A stretch of DNA of 64,000 nt from Aulosira sp. FACHB-615 (GCF_014698045.1 NZ_JACJSE010000014.1:1-64000), one strand, 5' to 3'. Positions 26,788 through 35,225 are shown, counted from the stretch's first letter. The notes: generated from the sequence alone by a model not told the origin. Translations and numbers: made by a program.

Positions 26788-29082
26788 TCAATTCACTTTA
26801 AAAGTCTCAACAGTCTCTTGCAACTTATGAGAAATTTCGACAGTTTGTTTGAGAGATTGGCAAACAGAGCTAGAAGAATCTCTGGTACGCTGAGAAATGG
26901 CAGCGATTTCTTGCATTAACAAGCTGACAGTTTGCGATGTTTGCACTTGAGATGCAGTTGCAGAAGAAATAGACTGTACTAAAGAATCAATTTGACGAGA
27001 AACATCAAAAATCTGTCCGAGATTTTGTTTGGCTTCTTCTACTACCCGCGCACCTTCACCAACTTGGGTAGTACCAATTTCCATCGCCTGCACAACGGCG
27101 CTGGTTTCTCGTTGAATGTTCTCGACAATTTGTTCAATTTCTTGGGTAGCTGCGGCGCTACGGGCTGCTAACTCACCTACTTCTTCGGCTACCACAGCAA
27201 AACCTTGTCCTTCTTCACCTGCGCGGGCGGCTTCGATACCTGCGTTGATGGCGAGTAAGTTGGTTTGCATGGCAATTTGATTAATTAAAGAGACGACGCG
27301 AGAAATTTGTTGGGAAGACTCGCCTAAACGTTTAACTTTTTGGGCGGTTTCGCCGACAGTTTCCCGCAGAGACAGAATATTCTGCACTGTTAAATACATC
27401 GCTTCTTCACTCTTAGAAGCATTTTGGGCGGCGTTATTCGCCACGGTAGCGGCTTGTTCCGCACTATTGGCTACTGCTTGCATAGAATGAGTCATATTAT
27501 CCACAGCATCTAAGGCGCGGTTAATTTCCTCGGCTTGTACTAGGGCTTCGTCTGCAAGTTTTTGAATAGCTGTTTCGTTGGAACCAATAGCCGTGTTGAC
27601 TTGGGTAGCTGCTTGTTTAACTTGGGTGACGATATCCCGCAAACTCTCGACAATAGAGTTGAAAAAGTCAGCCACAGTGCCAATTTCGCCATCTGTAACA
27701 TCTGCGCGGACTGTTAAGTCACCTCTAGCTGCACCTTCGATGTCGTTGAGTAGTTCTAAGAGTTGCAGTTGTAAGGCTTCTTGTGTGGGACGTTCTTCTG
27801 GGGATGTGGCTTGAATGATGGTTTTGGTATGGTCAATTTCAACTTTTTCGTTGACTAATACCTGCAATTTGGCAGCCATGTGATCAATATTGGCACTTAA
27901 TACGCCTAATTCGTCTTCTCTTTGGGAGGCGAGGCGGGTGTTGAGTTCACCTTGTCCGAGTTTGGCGACGGCGGCGGTGGCATTGATGATGGGCTGTGTG
28001 GTACGTTTGGCTAACCAAGCTGCGATCGCTGCTACAATTATTCCAATCAAGGCTATGCCAATCGTGACAATCCACAACAATTGTTGTTGTGTACCGTATA
28101 AAATTGCCGCATCATTGATGAGTAATACTTGCCAATTTAAATCAGATAAACCTGCAATTTTGGGTGCTGGGACGTAACTAATTAATTGCCGTTTACGCTG
28201 GCTTTGGGGAACGGTTGTGAGTGTAGCAATATTATTGGTGGTGAGAATTTTGGCTAAACCAGGATATTCGGCTTTTGCTTCTTTGCCTAATAATTCTGGG
28301 CGTGAACTTAAGAAAACTTTGCCAGAGTTATCTATTAAAGCATATTGATAACCATTCACAGCATAGTTTTTGAGGGTTTCGGCTAAAGCTTTGGTTGGGA
28401 GACTAGTTCTGACTATGCCTAAAGTTTTACCTGTGGTGCTATTTTTAATTGGGGCAGCAAGATAAATATCACTAGACTTTTCTGGCTGTATAATCACAGC
28501 CGCATCTTTGAGTAGTGTCGCCTGAAAATAACTATTGTCTTTTTGGTTCTCTATCGGTTCACCCGAAGATTGAACAATCACATTGCCTTCGGTATCAAAG
28601 ACCGCAATACTATTATAATTTTGATAATTGGTGAGGATTTTATCGAGTAACGCCTGCTTTTCTGAATTATTAGTATTGCTGGTGAGGTTGCCCTTGGCAA
28701 ATAAAGGCGAGTTAGCCAGGATTTGAATATCTCCATATCTGTCGGACATAAAGCGGTTAACTTTCTCAGTTAAATCAACAGCTTCCGTCGTTTGAGATTG
28801 GGTAATTTGTTTGGTTAAGGATTTACTGGTTAGATGGTAGGCGATCGCACCAATGAATAAGGCTGGTATAGTACTGATGGCGATCGCTAAAATTGTGGCT
28901 TTAGTTTCTAAACTCAGCCTTTTAAAATTCCCACCCAAATTCGGCTGTGTTTCGCCATCAGAAGTAACTGTCTGAGAACTAGTCTTCAGAGATATCTTAT
29001 TCTCAGAAACCTTGCTAGATGCAATTAACGAAGCACGATTTATTCCATCACCACTCTTAGCCGTGTCAGTTTTATTAAACAT
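26788..29082 (-). CDS. Methyl-accepting chemotaxis protein with periplasmic Cache-type sensor
   Basis: 764 residues starting at ATG 29082, which has AGGAGA eight bases upstream; an in-frame ATG at 29100 has none. Cytoplasmic N-terminal tail, first membrane helix about 65-90 (TILAIAISTIPALFIGAIAY), periplasmic Cache-type domain to about 335 (YNSIAVFDTEGNVIVQSSG), second helix LLWIVTIGIALIGIIVAAIA, HAMP, then the MCP signalling domain with the hairpin tip EEGQGFAVVAEEVGELAARS. It lacks the bilin-binding GAF domains of PixJ, so this locus is a ligand-sensing or HmpD-like version rather than a photoreceptor. Confidence 0.92.
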   Translation of the reverse strand: MFNKTDTAKSGDGINRASLIASSKVSENKISLKTSSQTVTSDGETQPNLGGNFKRLSLETKATILAIAISTIPALFIGAIAYHLTSKSLTKQITQSQTTEAVDLTEKVNRFMSDRYGDIQILANSPLFAKGNLTSNTNNSEKQALLDKILTNYQNYNSIAVFDTEGNVIVQSSGEPIENQKDNSYFQATLLKDAAVIIQPEKSSDIYLAAPIKNSTTGKTLGIVRTSLPTKALAETLKNYAVNGYQYALIDNSGKVFLSSRPELLGKEAKAEYPGLAKILTTNNIATLTTVPQSQRKRQLISYVPAPKIAGLSDLNWQVLLINDAAILYGTQQQLLWIVTIGIALIGIIVAAIAAWLAKRTTQPIINATAAVAKLGQGELNTRLASQREDELGVLSANIDHMAAKLQVLVNEKVEIDHTKTIIQATSPEERPTQEALQLQLLELLNDIEGAARGDLTVRADVTDGEIGTVADFFNSIVESLRDIVTQVKQAATQVNTAIGSNETAIQKLADEALVQAEEINRALDAVDNMTHSMQAVANSAEQAATVANNAAQNASKSEEAMYLTVQNILSLRETVGETAQKVKRLGESSQQISRVVSLINQIAMQTNLLAINAGIEAARAGEEGQGFAVVAEEVGELAARSAAATQEIEQIVENIQRETSAVVQAMEIGTTQVGEGARVVEEAKQNLGQIFDVSRQIDSLVQSISSATASQVQTSQTVSLLMQEIAAISQRTRDSSSSVCQSLKQTVEISHKLQETVETFKVN

Positions 29083-29143
29083 GCTGAACTTCTCCTGCAT
29101 AGGTACATCAAAAAATATTTAAAGTTATCTGTTATCAGATAAC

Positions 29144-29641
29144 TTAATCACTGCGGAGAATAGAAGACTGCACAATTGCTTGTGCATCTAACGCCAGTAA
29201 AATTTCTTCTTGCTGTACAACACATCCGCGCAAATAAGGAACTAAACTAGATGCTACTTGTCCAATTGGGGAATGAATCTCGTCAACCAAAATTTTAGTT
29301 GTTCCCTTAATTTCTTGTACAACTAAACCTAAAAGCAGTGATTCTGCTTTAATCACAATGACGTTATACTGTTGTCTTCTTGTATCTATCGCTTCTAAAT
29401 TCAGCATTCGGGGTAAATCAATCGCCCAAATTATTCGACTACGCCAATTCATCAAGCCTAAAATACATCCCGGCATATTGGGCATAGGTGTTATCGCTTC
29501 TACAGGCAAAATCACGGCTTCTTGAGTGTGATTCATTGCCAATATTGCTGATGTTTGTTGATTTAGCTGAAACTTTAAATAGCCATCTCCTAGATGATTT
29601 TGGAGTGTTTTTTCCGCAAGGATGACGTTAGTATTATTCAT
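29144..29641 (-). CDS. CheW-like coupling protein
   Basis: 165 residues, single CheW domain (KFQLNQQTSAILAMNHTQEA; PNMPGCILGLMNWRSRIIWA; VIKAESLLLGLVVQEI). It couples the MCP to the CheA kinase. Placed between the CheY-like and MCP genes as in pixI/hmpC. Three bases separate it from the preceding gene's stop, so it is surely cotranscribed. Confidence 0.92.
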   Translation of the reverse strand: MNNTNVILAEKTLQNHLGDGYLKFQLNQQTSAILAMNHTQEAVILPVEAITPMPNMPGCILGLMNWRSRIIWAIDLPRMLNLEAIDTRRQQYNVIVIKAESLLLGLVVQEIKGTTKILVDEIHSPIGQVASSLVPYLRGCVVQQEEILLALDAQAIVQSSILRSD

Positions 29642-29644
29642 TGA

Positions 29645-30022
29645 TTAAAGCACCACTGATTTAATAGCTCTTAATAACTGTTCTCTGGTGTATGGTTTAG
29701 TCAGATACACATCTGCCCCTTGTTTCATAGCCCATAATCTATCAATTTCGAGATTTTTGGAGCTACAAATAACTATGGGTAACTTTTGGGTTGCGGGATT
29801 TTTTTTCAGTGAACGGCACAACTCAAAACCGCTCATTCCTGGCATCACAACATCAGTTACAATCACATCTGGCGTTTGTGAAATAGCTTGCTCTAAAGCT
29901 TCTTTTGCACCACTAGCTTTGATAACGTTATAGCCACTTTCTTTGAGATAATGGCTCATCAATTCTAATTCGCTGGGTGAATCTTCAACAATTAAAATTG
30001 TGCCAACCAAAGTTAAACTCAC
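29645..30022 (-). CDS. CheY-like single-domain response regulator
   Basis: 125 residues, receiver only. Acidic pocket VEDS near residue 12, phosphoacceptor Asp57 in DVIVTDVVMPGMSGFELC, Thr/Ser at ICSSK and Lys in YLTKPYT. Phosphorylated by the operon's CheA, it should act on type IV pilus machinery (PixH/HmpB position). Confidence 0.93.
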   Translation of the reverse strand: MSLTLVGTILIVEDSPSELELMSHYLKESGYNVIKASGAKEALEQAISQTPDVIVTDVVMPGMSGFELCRSLKKNPATQKLPIVICSSKNLEIDRLWAMKQGADVYLTKPYTREQLLRAIKSVVL

Positions 30023-30054
30023 TCCTAATTCTCCTTATTGTAGTTAAGATAGTA

Positions 30055-31107
30055 TTATTTAATATGTTTAAACACAATTTTCAGCAATTCTGATTGAGTA
30101 AAAGGTTTAGTTAAATAGCCAGATGATCTGACCATTTTGGCTTTTGCTCTATCAATAAATCCTGTCCTTCCAGTCACCATAATGATGGGTGTATTTTTAA
30201 AGGCTGAATGCCTACGTAACAATGAACAAAGTTCATAACCATCTAAGTTAGGCATTTCAACATCTAGCAAAATCAAGTCAGGCTTACTGCGGAGAATCTG
30301 CATTAATGCCTTAACTGGATCATTAATTGTCACCACTGAAAATGTATTTTCATCTAAAAATAATTTGATAGAATTTAATACAGTTTGACTATCATCAATA
30401 CAGGCAACTGTACATAAGCTATTTCTTTCTCGTGGCTTGATATGTTTTTGATTGCCATTTTCACCAGAGTCAAAATTGTTATTTTTGGTTAATGTCTTTT
30501 TCTGCGATAGTGCATTAATTGAGGGTAAAACTGGCGAACCTTTAGCAACATTCGCTGGTTGCTGGGTATGGTAACGATGTCGTAGTTGTCTTTGGCAATA
30601 TTCCACTAGCAAACGCAAGTCTAACTGGCAGAATTTTGGTAGTTCATTCCAGGAACTGTCAGGATAAAATTCGTAGGTTCCTTCTTTTAAAATTAAAAAT
30701 GATTCCAGCACCTCTTTAGCTAATTCGTCTACTAAAGTAGCTGCTTGCATAGAACTAATGTAACGCTGCTCTACTAACCAACAAATTGCTTGGTAATCTG
30801 GATATGGGATTGACAGATTTTCATTGGCTGGTTCAAACATCAGTCGCATTTGGACGCGAGTTGCACTATTGAGCGAGGGAATATTTAAACTCAAACGCCG
30901 CAACTGATTATCAAGCCTCTCAAACACCTTATCAGATGAAGAAGCATAAGTCAGTTTACCTTCTTCAAGATGAATTGACCATGAAGTTGAACCAGTAAAT
31001 ACACGTAAGCAACCCGTCGCACGCCGACTAGTTAGCTGTGCTAATAAAGATAGTGGATGTAGTTTTTGGATTAACCGGTGACTACTCATAGGAGTTAGAT
31101 TTTGCAT
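30055..31107 (-). CDS. PatA-like response regulator (PATAN domain plus receiver)
   Basis: 350 residues, first gene of the operon. The N-terminal half (residues about 10-190; LSLLAQLTSRRATGCLRVFT; ICWLVEQRYISSMQAATLVD) is the PATAN/DUF4388-like domain of PatA and PixG. After a linker comes a receiver with Asp282 in DLILLDVEMPNLDGYELC and Lys in SGYLTKPFT. Gene order PatA-like, CheY, CheW, MCP, CheA equals pixGHIJL of Synechocystis and hmpABCDE of Nostoc punctiforme. Start ATG at 31107 is the first of two nearby methionines. Confidence 0.9.
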   Translation of the reverse strand: MQNLTPMSSHRLIQKLHPLSLLAQLTSRRATGCLRVFTGSTSWSIHLEEGKLTYASSSDKVFERLDNQLRRLSLNIPSLNSATRVQMRLMFEPANENLSIPYPDYQAICWLVEQRYISSMQAATLVDELAKEVLESFLILKEGTYEFYPDSSWNELPKFCQLDLRLLVEYCQRQLRHRYHTQQPANVAKGSPVLPSINALSQKKTLTKNNNFDSGENGNQKHIKPRERNSLCTVACIDDSQTVLNSIKLFLDENTFSVVTINDPVKALMQILRSKPDLILLDVEMPNLDGYELCSLLRRHSAFKNTPIIMVTGRTGFIDRAKAKMVRSSGYLTKPFTQSELLKIVFKHIK

Positions 31108-31824
31108 TTACTTCAGCTACATTCAAGACGTTTCATATAAATTCGTACATTTTTAGTTACTATTCCCCATAAAACTCAGTTCTTGCGTCAAAAATACTAC
31201 AAATACTTAAGTTTAAATTTAGGGGATCGTAACTTGATGCTGTGGCTGTTGGCATTTACATCTTTTATTTATATGGGTAATGAAAAGTTAAATTAATTAC
31301 TGCTGTTGAAATTGTCAGCATCAGGAGAGTTAACTTTACCAACAGTAAAAATTAAAACTATCCCCTGACTTTTCATCAACTTTTAGATAAGCAAATCTTA
31401 AAGAACACTGCTAAATTAGCAAAATTTAACTAGATTTTTCTCAGTGGTTACACTTAAAAAAAATCAGCTTTGTCCAAATCCGACATAATGTAATGTTTAG
31501 TTAAGTAAGATTACCGGGAATTTACATAAATTCATCGGATGTAATCACCTCTAGTCGTTGTTAGCGGAATTGTCTATATGATTCCCACGGAAAGTCTAAA
31601 TATTGGTTGTCTTAATGAAACTTCAACAGTTTACTTGCTAGACTATTTGCTTGACACGTAGTACTATAAAGCAAAATGTAAGTATTTCAACAATTTTTTG
31701 TAAACTCGGATAAAATTACGGATGTAATAAACTTGGGTGAATATTCTGAGTGTGATTGACTTATGTGCGATCGCCAAACAAGTAAGCTCAGATTTCGTCA
31801 TAATATGACACTGCAAAGATGTAC
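31108..31824. other. Intergenic region upstream of the chemotaxis operon
   Basis: About 720 bp, AT-rich, no supported gene. It must hold the operon promoter on the minus strand. A GGGAATCAT on the minus strand (31578-31586) is a weak lookalike of the hormogonium SigJ box; I would not call it. The downstream edge is the terminator of the first small-RNA-like unit. Confidence 0.45.
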
Positions 31825-31935
31825 AAAAAAAGGCTTGGGTGAACCAAGCCTTTATGTATACCAAGCATTTACTACACCAAGCTTAATTTATCCCAGGTCA
31901 TCCGTTAGTTCATCTCTCTAAAGGATGTATACAAA
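31825..31935 (-). ncRNA. Small-RNA-like tandem unit A, with terminator
   Basis: Read on the minus strand: GTATACATCCTTTAGAG then AGATGAAC, ATAAATTA, a variable part and a strong terminator, AAGGCTTGG pairing with CCAAGCCTT followed by TTTTTT (31825-31853). Units B, C and D share the same order of motifs, with 31-32 nt from GATG to the end of ATAAATTA in all four. No peptide is conserved between units. Upstream on the minus strand TACTTTTTG (31963-31971) is shared with unit B at the same distance, a possible promoter element. Confidence 0.5.
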
Positions 31936-32033
31936 TAATTAAATAACTGATAATACCAAAATCAAAAAGTAGCTTTTTCGGCTTAAACTACCCATCAATA
32001 AACATAAATATATTTTTCCAAAAATCCAACAAC

Positions 32034-32144
32034 AAAAAAGGTTTGGTCAAGAGCCAAACCTTAAAAATTGCTGTGCTTAACAACGTACTCAATTAATTTA
32101 TGATTTTCTTTCATAGACCTCATCTATCTTGAGGATGTACCTAA
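32034..32144 (-). ncRNA. Small-RNA-like tandem unit B, with terminator
   Basis: Same layout as unit A: GTACATCCTCAAG, AGATGAGG, CATAAATTA, then terminator AAGGTTTGG pairing with CCAAACCTT and a T6 run (32034-32063). The terminator stem differs from unit A by a compensatory C-G to T-A pair, which keeps pairing and supports a selected RNA structure. A 20-codon frame starts at the AGATG but is not conserved in the others. Confidence 0.5.
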
Positions 32145-32289
32145 ATAACAGGCAAATTGATATGAGCTTAAGACAAAAAGTAACCACTTCTAAATAACAC
32201 ATAAATTGCGGGCATATTACATAATATAAATACAGCAAATATTTTAATAATTACTACTTTGAAAATAAATTTGTTTGTCTCAAAAATAT

Positions 32290-32400
32290 GAAAAAGGCTT
32301 GGACATTAGCCAAGCCCATATATACCAGGTGTTTACCATATCTAGATAATTTATCTCCTTACTAGATGTAGTTCATCTTCCTTCTAGTTGTGTACAAAAA
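32290..32400 (-). ncRNA. Small-RNA-like tandem unit C, with terminator
   Basis: GTACACAACTAGAAGG, AGATGAAC, GATAAATTA, then terminator with GGCTTGG / CCAAGCC and TTTTTC (32290-32316). Its upstream flank is not the AT-rich promoter-like sequence of units A and B but a copy of a dispersed repeat (about 32410-32467), so this copy may have lost its own promoter. Confidence 0.45.
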
Positions 32401-32606
32401 TTAGAAATTATGATATGCGAATAACGAAGACAAGGGAGATGTTGATAAATCATTTATGATTACTCTATTAATTTTGACCATAATATATTTCACCTATCTG
32501 TCTAAAGATAGAAACAATTTAGTTACATCTGAGATTTATGGTAAAATTTATTCTGAAATAACTAGTGATTTTGTAGCGTTTATTTTCTTACAACACCATC
32601 AATCAT

Positions 32607-32720
32607 AAAAAAGGTTTAGCTCAAAGCTAAACCTCTGTAGAAAGCAGTTATTTGACACACCAGAATAAATTTAGACTGAGTTAAATAGTAGGGCATCTTC
32701 CTAAAGTATGTACCCAAAAA
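32607..32720 (-). ncRNA. Small-RNA-like tandem unit D, with terminator
   Basis: GTACATACTTTAGGA, AGATGCCC, TAAATTTA and terminator AGGTTTAGCT / AGCTAAACCT with a T6 run (32607-32634). It is the most diverged copy and the first in transcription order; it begins about 30 bp after the stop of the DUF6760-like gene. Its terminator also serves as the end of the injection-system operon. Confidence 0.45.
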
Positions 32721-32748
32721 TTTGCCTATATGATATAAAGTTTCTCAG

Positions 32749-32895
32749 TTACTCTGGCTGGACTATTTTACCGATTTCATTCACCCAGCGTTGACGCTCA
32801 GAATGTTCTAAAGTGATAATATCTGCTAAACTCCAGTGGAAATGAAATGCAATACAGGCTACCTCCTCATGTAGTAAATCTGAGGGGTAGCCTAT
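32749..32895 (-). CDS. DUF6760-like small protein of the injection system, no standard start codon
   Basis: 48 residues: GYPSDLLHEEVACIAFHFHW, then LEHSERQRWVNEIGKI. The pattern (Y)P..LL.EEVA.IA.HFHW....I..LEH.ER.RWV.EI is that of the small DUF6760 proteins found after the tail-assembly genes in cyanobacterial injection loci. No ATG, GTG or TTG lies in frame between the last upstream stop and the conserved part; only ATT, ATC or ATA codons do. I place the start at ATA 32895. It overlaps the stop of the upstream gene, so it may depend on coupled translation or a -1 shift in a GGGGG run. Confidence 0.7.
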   Translation of the reverse strand: MGYPSDLLHEEVACIAFHFHWSLADIITLEHSERQRWVNEIGKIVQPE

Positions 32896-33263
32896 GATTC
32901 CCCCGCTAAAGCCAACTCCACTTGAAATTTAGTCTGACATTGGGGACACTGGACAGGAATTTCTGCATCACCTTGCTGATTAATTCGATTGTAAAACTCT
33001 CGCAAATATGCCAAATCTTTAGAGAAAAGATTTTCCAGTAAACTTGGAGTAATTTCTGTTAAATCTCCCAAACGAGTAATTACTTGTGAGAGCATAACAA
33101 TAGCAGCATAAGTGACATTTTCCTGAGCAGCCCGATTTTTTTGGACAATGATTTCATCCTTTGCTGTCGCCAACCGCATCACACCTTGGCGATGCAAATT
33201 CCCCTCAGTATCTAATAAACCTCTAGGAAGAGTAAAATTAAATTCTGTATAAATGCTTGTCAT
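32892..33263 (-). CDS. Phage-tail-assembly-like protein with C-terminal CxxC
   Basis: 123 residues. The N-terminal 100 residues (FNFTLPRGLLDTEGNLHRQG, VMRLATAKDEI, VITRLGDLTEITPSLLENLF) are clearly paralogous to the adjacent 102-residue protein. The C-terminus adds IPVQCPQCQTKFQVEL, a possible half zinc ribbon. Proteins like this sit between tube and baseplate genes in cyanobacterial contractile systems; I take them as tail-assembly or tape-measure-chaperone proteins by position only. Confidence 0.75.
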   Translation of the reverse strand: MTSIYTEFNFTLPRGLLDTEGNLHRQGVMRLATAKDEIIVQKNRAAQENVTYAAIVMLSQVITRLGDLTEITPSLLENLFSKDLAYLREFYNRINQQGDAEIPVQCPQCQTKFQVELALAGES

Positions 33264-33311
33264 TGGTTACTTGTTATTTGTCATTTGTGATTTTCTTCTA
33301 CTCCCTATTTC

Positions 33312-33620
33312 CTACTCTCCACTCCCCACTTCTTCTAATTCATTAATTTGACGATAAAAATTTTGTAAATAGCTTAAATCACAGGCGAAAAAATCTTCCA
33401 CAACCGCAGGTGTCACTTCATCTAAAGCACCTAATTTAGTAATGACACGAGATAAAATAATGACTGTTGCATAAGCTGGATTTGACTTTACACGGGGGTC
33501 ACGTAAAGGAATAATTTCATCCATCGCTCTGGATAAACGCATCACACCTTTACGGTGTAAATTACCATCTGCATCAAGATACCCTTTCGGTAAAGTAAAT
33601 TCAAATTCAGTTTGCAACAT
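33312..33620 (-). CDS. Phage-tail-assembly-like protein, paralogue without CxxC
   Basis: 102 residues; FEFTLPKGYLDADGNLHRKG, VMRLSRAMDEI, VITKLGALDEVTPAVVEDFF align with the downstream neighbour over their whole length. It lacks the cysteine tail. One base separates its ATG from the stop of the tube gene at 33622, so the two are cotranslated. The pair arose by tandem duplication. Confidence 0.75.
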   Translation of the reverse strand: MLQTEFEFTLPKGYLDADGNLHRKGVMRLSRAMDEIIPLRDPRVKSNPAYATVIILSRVITKLGALDEVTPAVVEDFFACDLSYLQNFYRQINELEEVGSGE

Positions 33621-33621
33621 T

Positions 33622-34113
33622 CTATGCTACTTTTACTCGTTTTAATTCTTCTACTACTACTTCTATTTCTTCAATTTCATGTTCACTACCAGAGGCACTC
33701 ACATCATTAATTTTATAATTAGCAGGCCAAGCATTTTTAAATTCTAATCTAAATTTTTCTTCCGCAGCTTGATTATAAATGACCAAAGAACCATCACGTC
33801 TTTCGTCACCCCATTTACTTTCTTGTACAGCCGCTAACCAATTCCACATAGTCATAGAAATAGTTAAACCACGCCGTAACACAATATTAGAATAAGATAT
33901 ATTACCAGGGATTTTTGTAGTGATAATTCTACCACTTGTATTACCACTTTTCCCCCAAGTTTGGGGAGTAACTTCGGAAATTTCTATTACTTTTTGTGTA
34001 GTTTGAAAACCTTGGCATTCCATAAAATAGCCATCCACAGGTTCTTGGCTACCAGTAAGCTTTAATTCCAGATAAAATCGGCTATTCGTCAGAATTTCGG
34101 GAAAGTCAGCCAT
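33622..34113 (-). CDS. Contractile injection system tube protein (gp19-like), third paralogue
   Basis: 163 residues from ATG 34113 (MADFPEILTNSRFYLELKL); the frame extends further upstream through repeat-like DNA without tube character. T4 gp19/Hcp-like fold: the N-terminal strand FYLELKLTGSQEPVDGYFME, the IIT.KIPGNISYSNIVLRRG loop, and the closing W.LEFKNAWPANYKINDVS strand typical of tube subunits. It is the longest-looped of three tube paralogues and probably forms the tube initiator or a layer near the baseplate, as Pvc5 does. Confidence 0.88.
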   Translation of the reverse strand: MADFPEILTNSRFYLELKLTGSQEPVDGYFMECQGFQTTQKVIEISEVTPQTWGKSGNTSGRIITTKIPGNISYSNIVLRRGLTISMTMWNWLAAVQESKWGDERRDGSLVIYNQAAEEKFRLEFKNAWPANYKINDVSASGSEHEIEEIEVVVEELKRVKVA

Positions 34114-34219
34114 ATATTTTACTATATAAAATATGAAATAAAAGTCTGAAGTGGGAAGGTAGGAGGCAAAAGGTATGATTTTAATTTCATACTTCACACT
34201 TCACACTTCACACTTCTAC

Positions 34220-34684
34220 TTACTTCTTCCTTTCAAAATAAGTAAAACCAACTGTGACTGTTTCGGTTAATAAATCACCACTACCTGCTGTAAAATCACC
34301 TGTTCCGTAGCTGGTAGGAAAGACATCTGTAAATTCGTATTGAATTTTTTCTTGCTCGCCATCATAGATAGAAAGTTTACCTAATTTCCGGCTCTTGCGT
34401 CCTTCTGATTTACCACCTGAAAGAGCTTCAGCATGGCATTTGTTATACCAATCAAGCAGTTGTTTAGAATCAGCAGTTGCTACACACTCAATGGTGATTT
34501 CTGAGCATTCTACACCACCGATAGTAGCTTGGGTTTGAGTTTTACCATCTTTGGTGACACCAATAGGTGCATCTCCACCTGCAACTATCATTTTCATTTG
34601 CATTCCACTGATTTTCTGAATTAAAATTTCTGTCAGTCCGTCAGCTTCCCAGTAGAACTTGGCATTAGAGATATACTCTGGCAT
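34220..34684 (-). CDS. Contractile injection system tube protein (gp19-like), second paralogue
   Basis: 154 residues. MPEYISNAKFYWEADGLTEI opens in the same way as the next gene upstream; SKQLLDWYNKCHAEA and YEFTDVFPTSYGTGDFTAGS are the tube-family helix and C-terminal strands. Distinct enough from its neighbour to have a separate role in the inner tube. Same operon, 55 bp after the first tube gene. Confidence 0.88.
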   Translation of the reverse strand: MPEYISNAKFYWEADGLTEILIQKISGMQMKMIVAGGDAPIGVTKDGKTQTQATIGGVECSEITIECVATADSKQLLDWYNKCHAEALSGGKSEGRKSRKLGKLSIYDGEQEKIQYEFTDVFPTSYGTGDFTAGSGDLLTETVTVGFTYFERKK

Positions 34685-34739
34685 AAATCAACCTCCAGAT
34701 AAATAGGTAATAATTAATTAACTAAAAATTAGGCAAAAT

Positions 34740-35225
34740 CTATTTTTTGCGATTCATATTTTCACAAGTTAAAGTGTAAGTTTCTTCAATATAATCGTTG
34801 CCATTCACATCTAAATCTCCGATTTTATATTGAGAAGGCCAAGCTTCTTTTAATTCCCAACGCATTACTTCATTGCCATCAGTATCGTAGGCAACTATAG
34901 CTCCAGTTTTTTTACTGTCTGCCCATTTGCCTTCACCTTTTTCAGTTTTGGGCATACATTTTTTAAACCAATCATACATTTTTTTGCTGGTGCTATCACT
35001 ATCTCCACTCATGAGGGTAGAAACGTCAATTGTAAATAGTCCTTCAAATCCAGCCGAGTTAATTTGTCTGACAGTAACGCCACCTTTTGTAGACATTAAA
35101 GGTTTATCTTGACCTTTGACTTTAGCTTCAAATTTGACACCACCAATTTTGCTAAAAGCCATATCGGTCATGCCATCAATTTCAAAGTAGAAATTACTAG
35201 CAGCAATTGGTTTTAATTCAGGCAT
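34740..35225 (-). CDS. Contractile injection system major tube protein (gp19-like)
   Basis: 161 residues. The first tube gene after the sheath, so most likely the main inner-tube subunit (Pvc1/Afp1 equivalent). ASNFYFEIDGMTDMAFSKIG, KMYDWFKKCMPKTEKGEG and RWELKEAWPSQYKIGDLDVN are the family hallmarks. It should assemble as stacked hexamers inside the sheath. Confidence 0.9.
   Translation of the reverse strand: MPELKPIAASNFYFEIDGMTDMAFSKIGGVKFEAKVKGQDKPLMSTKGGVTVRQINSAGFEGLFTIDVSTLMSGDSDSTSKKMYDWFKKCMPKTEKGEGKWADSKKTGAIVAYDTDGNEVMRWELKEAWPSQYKIGDLDVNGNDYIEETYTLTCENMNRKK

Noticed and set aside
31578..31586. SigJ-type hormogonium promoter box upstream of the PatA-like gene
   Set aside because: GGGAATCAT differs from the GGGAATACT box I recall at two positions, and it is over 450 bp from the gene.
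31825..32720. CRISPR array or NsiR1 array
   Set aside because: Repeats are ~110 nt with unequal spacing of 209-316 bp and no spacer structure, so not CRISPR. For NsiR1 I do not see the TCCGGA (DIF) promoter motif or a neighbouring hetF, so I give no name.
32880..32905. Programmed -1 frameshift fusing the CxxC protein to the DUF6760-like protein
   Set aside because: The GCG GGG GAA site is not a standard slippery heptamer and no downstream pseudoknot was obvious; kept only as an alternative to a non-standard start.
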